Assembly: GCA_018660835.1 (NCBI GenBank) | Contig: JABJJN010000007.1 | Location: forward strand, 1 to 64,000 | Source of the DNA: Gemmatimonadota bacterium | GTDB lineage: Bacteria > Latescibacterota > UBA2968 > UBA8231 | DNA length: 64,000 nucleotides | Direction of reading: 5' to 3' | Part shown: one piece after another, positions 60,456 through 64,000 of the stretch | Position numbering within the stretch: the first letter of the stretch is position 1 | Layout: each line of letters begins with the position of its first letter | The notes under the pieces: generated by a model | Told to the model about the DNA's origin: nothing | The model's input: only the letters and a program-made list of their open reading frames with translations | The model's database searches: none | Translations under genes and position numbers: made by a program

Positions 60456-61382
60456 CTATTCTGGCGCACCCATTTCCGTCAGTCGTCCGATTTCGTGATC
60501 CGTCACGAAGGGGCGGTGCGTGCTGTTGGGTGGCCAACGACCGGCACGTCGTTGCAGAGCAAAGCCCAATGGTGTGAGATCCTCGAACTCGTCGTCGAGG
60601 AGGCAGCGGGCGTGTACGGACAGATCTGCTCCATGCTGCAGCAGGAATTCAAGTGCGGCCTCGCAATCGCCATAGGCGGGTTGACCAAGTTTCGTCGACC
60701 GGTCATCTCGCTTTGGCCATCCGGCTTCCGACGACCGATGGTACAGAAGATGGGGGTCTGTCCGGCCCATCCGTCTTCACGATCTGGTAGTGTCGCATTC
60801 ACGTCAGCGCCGTAGCGTACCAGGATCTCCATGAAGGCGACATCATTGTGGCCGGCGGCGATGTGCATCAGGGTTCCGTAGGGAGGTGTGCATCTCTTCA
60901 TGTCGTCGAAGATCTTGCTGACCAGTGAACCATCTGCCTTGAGGCGCTGCTCGAACTTATCGACAAGACCGCAGTGGAGATCCGTCACGGGGTTGTCCGG
61001 AAACCATGCACCCCCTTCGACCAACACATTGAAGACCGCATATCGTTGTGATCCCGTCTGACGACGCGCCGCACCCTTGGCAGAATCTGGATCGATTCCT
61101 CGAGCCAACAGGCGCTTGATCATAGGAATGTTCTGATTGTAGACGTTGTTCCATAGGGCGCCGATGAGGAATTCCACGTCGGCGCCAGCCTCTTTTAGAA
61201 TATCGAAACAGGTTTGCTGATCGCGGGCGTGGGCAAAGCGGATGGGGGCGATGTTGCGCCGTCGACCCTTGCCATCGACCCTTGCCATCGACCCAGGTGA
61301 AGGGCTGATCACGAAGGGCAGGCTCTGCATCGAGCAACTGCTGAACCGCTGCAGCATCGCCGGCCTCGATGGCAGATTTCAT
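60456..61382 (-). pseudogene. Ankyrin-repeat protein gene, broken by two frameshifts
   Basis: Three overlapping frames together spell one ankyrin protein. The start (ATG 61382) reads MKSAIEAGDAAAVQQLLDAE up to FTWVDGKGR. A second frame continues RRNIAPIRFAHARDQQTCFD with GTLMHIAAGHNDVAFMEILV to about GQTPIFCTIG. A third frame ends AALEFLLQHGADLSVHARC and LTPLGFALQRRAGRWPP. The first shift coincides with a 13-bp tandem duplication; removal of one copy restores the frame. The second lies around 60670-60745 and could not be placed exactly. It is probably a decayed relative of the ankyrin half of the neighbouring sigma factor, though sequencing error cannot be excluded. Confidence 0.8.
61263..61288. 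repeat. 13-bp tandem duplication in the ankyrin pseudogene
   Basis: The unit CGACCCTTGCCAT occurs twice in direct succession (61263-61275, 61276-61288), followed by a partial CGACCC. Thirteen is not a multiple of three, so it causes the first frameshift of the pseudogene. Confidence 0.95.
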
Positions 61383-61646
61383 CAAGGATCGCGCCGGCTC
61401 AGATCGAGCGCCGGCTTCTGTCAACACAGGACAGCTGGGCGAAACCGAATTCGCGTGCGATGACAAGCTGAGCATGTACGAAGCCCTGCGGGGAATGCAG
61501 TCCATGCCTGGAAGCTGGCAAATGCCAGGTATCGTTCTCTCTTCGTCATTGCTGAGATCCCGATCTTGTGTGATACTGCTCGATCCGCGTGTGAGCCTGA
61601 ACGGATTCCTGGCACATGTCAACTCTTCACAGGTGCGGAGTAGTCG

Positions 61647-62654
61647 ATGACCATCACCAGCCGTGAAATCGTCCAGCAGAGCCTGGCCTTTGCCGCCCCG
61701 CCGCGTATTCCCTTTGCCATGGGTGGCGGATTTCCCTCCGACTTCCGTGGTGTGAGCCGAGGACCGGCGCCCAATCGCAAGGTGCAGCCGTGGACCGAAC
61801 GCGACGGCTACTGGAACATGATCGACGAGTGGGGGAATGAGTGGCGACGCCTGGAAGACATCACCAAGGGCGAGGTGCACAGGGGTGTGATCGAAGAGGG
61901 CTGGGAGTTACTGGAAACCTACCAGTGGCCGGATGTGGACCGAGCCGACCTGTATGAAGAGGCGGGTGAGAAGGTAAAAGAGTTCCATCAAGAGGGTTAT
62001 TACGTGCACGGTAGCGTCGGCATGTCCTTCGACATCGCCCGCTACATGCGCCGCATGGAGATCTTCCTGACGGACTGTGCCGCGGAGCCGGCGCGGGTGC
62101 GGGGCTTGTTGGACCGGATCGCCGATCTGCTGGAACGGCAGGTGCACCGGTACGCCGACATCGGTGTCGACGGCATCTCCTCCGGCGAGGACTGGGGTAC
62201 CCAGGATCGCCTGCTGATGAGCCCGGCCATGTTCCGGCAGTTGTTCAAGCCGGTCTACGAACGCGTTGTCGGCGCTGCCAGAAACCGCGGCCTCAGCTTC
62301 CGGCTCCACTCCTGCGGCTTCGTGCGGGAGATCATTCCCGACTGGATCGAGACCGGAGTGAACATCCTGCAGTTCGATCAGCCGGAAATCCACGGCATCG
62401 AGTACCTGTCCGAGAACTACGGTGGCAAGGTGCACTTCGAGAGCCCGGTGGACATTCAGACCACACTGCAGACGCGGGATCACTCACTCATCGAGGCTGC
62501 AGCGCGCGACTACATCGACAAACTCACAGCCCCCTTCGGTGGCGGCTTCATCGCCGGATATTACGGCTCCAACCCGGCCCTGGGGCTGGATCCTGAATAT
62601 CAGGAAACCGCCTCAAAGACCTACATGAATCACGGTGAAAATCCCTGGCACTAG
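61647..62654 (+). CDS. Uroporphyrinogen decarboxylase-family (MtaA/URO-D-type) protein
   Basis: The protein has 335 aa. Its fold follows the URO-D superfamily: an N-terminal substrate-binding region (about 1-70), VHGSVGMSFDIARYM, GISSGEDWGTQDRLLMSP and FRLHSCGFVREIIPDWIETG (HxC, His221/Cys223, a possible zinc site as in corrinoid methyltransferases). GKVHFESPVDIQTTLQ and FIAGYYGSNPALG come later. It lacks the N-terminal arginine-rich substrate loop expected of haem-pathway HemE, so a methyltransferase-like role is more likely. No corrinoid protein gene is nearby. It is cytoplasmic. Confidence 0.88.
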   Translation: MTITSREIVQQSLAFAAPPRIPFAMGGGFPSDFRGVSRGPAPNRKVQPWTERDGYWNMIDEWGNEWRRLEDITKGEVHRGVIEEGWELLETYQWPDVDRADLYEEAGEKVKEFHQEGYYVHGSVGMSFDIARYMRRMEIFLTDCAAEPARVRGLLDRIADLLERQVHRYADIGVDGISSGEDWGTQDRLLMSPAMFRQLFKPVYERVVGAARNRGLSFRLHSCGFVREIIPDWIETGVNILQFDQPEIHGIEYLSENYGGKVHFESPVDIQTTLQTRDHSLIEAAARDYIDKLTAPFGGGFIAGYYGSNPALGLDPEYQETASKTYMNHGENPWH

Positions 62655-62858
62655 AGAAGCCGGGCATGAGCGCGCACGAGGTGCGTGTCGCCGGTAAGCG
62701 GCCGGACGATCGACACATTCCACGTACACCGACCATGGATGGAGACGGATGCAACAACGGCTGTCACGCCGCAGAGCTGGGGTCAGATCAAGGACGGGGC
62801 GCGAATCGAAGAGACCCGTCACGGGTGGTCCGCTGGGGCCACAGAGCTGGCGAGCAGA

Positions 62859-63494
62859 ATGACACCACTGATCATCCTCGGCAGCGGGCCCCATGCCCGC
62901 GAGATGGCCGACATCGTCGCACAGATCAATCGCCATGTCCCTACCTGGGATCTGCTCGGATACCTCGTGCCCGTTTCGCAGTCAGATCAGAGGGGAAAAT
63001 CACTGATCGGTGACCACTGCTGTCTCGGGACCTATGATGCCCTCGATGAGTTTGCTGATGCACGACTGGCGTGGTCGTTCGGTTGCCTGAGTCCGACCTT
63101 CCCTCGTGAACGGGTGATCAATCTCGTCTCACCGTCGGCCTTTGTGGCTTCTACGGCGCAGCTGGGTACAGGCTGTGTGATCTATCCCGGCTGTTTCGTT
63201 GGCCACGATGCCGAGATCGGCGATCGTCTCTTTGCCCTGCCCGGGGCGACGATCAACCACGATGACGTGCTCGGAGATGATGTGACCATGGCGTCCAGTG
63301 CCACCCTCGCTGGGCAGGTCACGGTGGGTGATGGCTGTTACCTGGGCCAATCGTGCACTGTCCGTCAGGAACTCCGGATCGGCCCCGGCGCCATGATCGG
63401 GATGGGGGCTGTCGTCATCTCCGATGTCTCACCGAAGAGTGTCATGGTTGGCAATCCTGCGCGACATCTGCGGGACCGGGACGACGGAGGGTGA
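62859..63494 (+). CDS. NeuD-like sugar O-acyltransferase with hexapeptide repeats
   Basis: The ATG at 62859 opens the conserved start (TPLIILGSGPHAREMADIV), giving 211 aa; a longer open frame upstream is not conserved-looking. The N-terminal part is a PglD/NeuD-type nucleotide-sugar-binding Rossmann-like domain. A left-handed beta-helix follows, made of hexapeptide repeats (GTGCVIYPGCFVGHDAEIG, LGDDVTMASSATLAGQVTVG, IGPGAMIGMGAVV). It probably acetylates an amino sugar for surface glycans or sialic-acid-like sugars. Residues CVIYPGCFVGHDAEIG include the His typically used for catalysis. The upstream 200 bp to the URO-D-type gene hold no clear gene. It is cytoplasmic and acts as a trimer in relatives. 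Confidence 0.88.
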   Translation: MTPLIILGSGPHAREMADIVAQINRHVPTWDLLGYLVPVSQSDQRGKSLIGDHCCLGTYDALDEFADARLAWSFGCLSPTFPRERVINLVSPSAFVASTAQLGTGCVIYPGCFVGHDAEIGDRLFALPGATINHDDVLGDDVTMASSATLAGQVTVGDGCYLGQSCTVRQELRIGPGAMIGMGAVVISDVSPKSVMVGNPARHLRDRDDGG

Positions 63495-63539
63495 TGCAAC
63501 TGGCCGAACGCCCCCACATGTTGAAAGTAGTTTCGACGT

Positions 63540-63956
63540 TTAGGCTTCCTCTGCCGAGTCGGTTGACTCGTCTGTCGTCTCCGCGAGACGGCGCAGATCA
63601 TTGGCTTGAGCCGCCAACAGGCTGGTGGAACGGTCCATGGCCTGCGTCGACTTGAGCGATTTCTGGGCTAGCTCGCTGACTTCCCCGATGGCGGCGGAAA
63701 TCTGCTCGGCGGAGTGGGCGACGATGTCGACACTGTCGATCTGCTCGTACACGGAGTCGCTCACCAACTGCACCAGCTCGTTCATCTGGCTGTTCGCTTT
63801 GATAATCTCATCGCTGATGGCAGCTTGGTCCCTGATGACGGCAGTGAACTGAGCCATGATATTGTCGACCTGCTCGACGCCTGCTCCGATCTGCTCCAAG
63901 GCCTCTTGTGACCGGCCAGCGAGCTGGTCAACTCGGGCAGTGTTGACCCTCGGCGA
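63540..63956 (-). CDS. Chemoreceptor (MCP)-like signalling segment, truncated at the window edge
   Basis: The end of a methyl-accepting chemotaxis-type helical domain: QEALEQIGAGVEQVDNIM, ISDEIIKANSQMNELVQLV, VAHSAEQISAAIGEVSELA and TQAMDRSTSLLAAQ, a long heptad-repeat helix. Upstream the frame reaches TAG at 63957-63959. A different frame just above reads VAGNGTAVVAEG, resembling the GxGFAVVAxEVR tip motif, so the gene may continue after a frameshift at about 63945-63955 or an assembly error. No start is identified. The protein would be a cytoplasmic or membrane chemoreceptor or related sensor. Confidence 0.6.
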   Translation of the reverse strand, partial: SPRVNTARVDQLAGRSQEALEQIGAGVEQVDNIMAQFTAVIRDQAAISDEIIKANSQMNELVQLVSDSVYEQIDSVDIVAHSAEQISAAIGEVSELAQKSLKSTQAMDRSTSLLAAQANDLRRLAETTDESTDSAEEA

Positions 63957-64000
63957 CTACGGCGGTACCGTTTCCGGCAACCTGGTACAAGAGGAGCCCC

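Noticed and set aside
60957..61880. A 307-codon leftward frame taken as one gene
   Set aside because: Only its middle is ankyrin-like; the ends are frameshift products and noncoding sequence opposite the URO-D-type gene.
62685..62858. Longer N-terminus for the NeuD-like protein
   Set aside because: Nothing resembling the family before TPLIILGSGPHAREMA; the ATG at 62859 fits the conserved start.
1..64000. tRNA, rRNA, CRISPR array, insertion sequence or prophage
   Set aside because: No T-loop/acceptor pairs, regularly spaced repeats, transposase, integrase or phage structural genes were recognised.

Overview
The window is a 64 kb piece of a compact, GC-rich (high 50s % by eye) bacterial chromosome. 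Two secreted proteins carry the NPFN / GxxVR-type C-terminal sorting domain used with type IX-like secretion. The window is also rich in mandelate racemase/enolase proteins, sulfatases, heparinase-like lyases, an Ldh-family dehydrogenase, a PcRGLX-type lyase, DUF2089 and tandem regulators. Together these point to a deep FCB-group lineage, most likely Latescibacterota (WS3) or a close relative. This taxonomic call is inference; no rRNA or ribosomal protein is present. TTG and GTG starts, 4-nt stop/start overlaps and nearly touching convergent genes are common.

Layout. 1-12.6 kb: the end of a heparinase-like protein; Tex; an aldo/keto reductase fold lacking its active-site residues; a three-gene unit (secreted LVIVD-repeat protein, di-haem cytochrome c peroxidase, MFS transporter); a secreted FG-GAP/UnbV protein; a sugar-nucleotide-type dehydrogenase. 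12.3-17.1 kb: a small membrane protein, an SGNH esterase, a lipoprotein with a clear terminator, and two tandem XRE regulators that share an unnamed C-terminal domain and are coupled to a 52-aa membrane protein. 17.1-23.4 kb: a leftward set (MBL-rhodanese persulfide dioxygenase-like protein, unknown protein, sulfatase, SDR), DUF2283, and a flavin reductase preceded by a 116-codon ArsC-like gene. The catalytic cysteine codon of that ArsC gene is TGA, followed by a SECIS-like hairpin, so it is probably a selenoprotein. 23.6-26.8 kb: a cytoplasmic histidine kinase and a PYROXD2-like FAD oxidoreductase.

26.8-52.6 kb is dominated by carbohydrate catabolism. It holds two glycosidase-like TIM barrels, an exo-rhamnogalacturonan-lyase-like protein, two heparinase II/III-type proteins (one fused to a beta-propeller), a LamG-nuclease/phosphatase, sugar isomerase, Ldh-family reductase, amidohydrolase and three enolase-superfamily proteins. 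With the two sulfatases this suggests use of acidic, possibly sulfated, pectin-, algal- or GAG-like polysaccharides. Set among these genes are a pair of FliG-C-like proteins without flagellar genes and a regulatory cassette. The cassette contains DUF2089, an AAA+ domain without the sigma-54 contact loop, and a 62-aa stand-alone HTH protein that has a second copy at 51.3 kb.

52.7-64 kb: MutS2 lacking its Smr nuclease, an HDOD protein and a sulfatase diverging from a triple half-site operator, methionine aminopeptidase, an ECF sigma factor fused to ankyrin repeats, an ankyrin pseudogene broken by a 13-bp tandem duplication, a URO-D-type methyltransferase, a NeuD-like acyltransferase and the end of a chemoreceptor-like gene.

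Most notable: the putative Sec-containing ArsC with its SECIS-like element, the DUF2089/AAA+/mini-HTH cassette, the paired XRE regulators with a tiny membrane partner, and the FliG-like pair. No tRNA, rRNA, IS element, CRISPR array or prophage was recognised.
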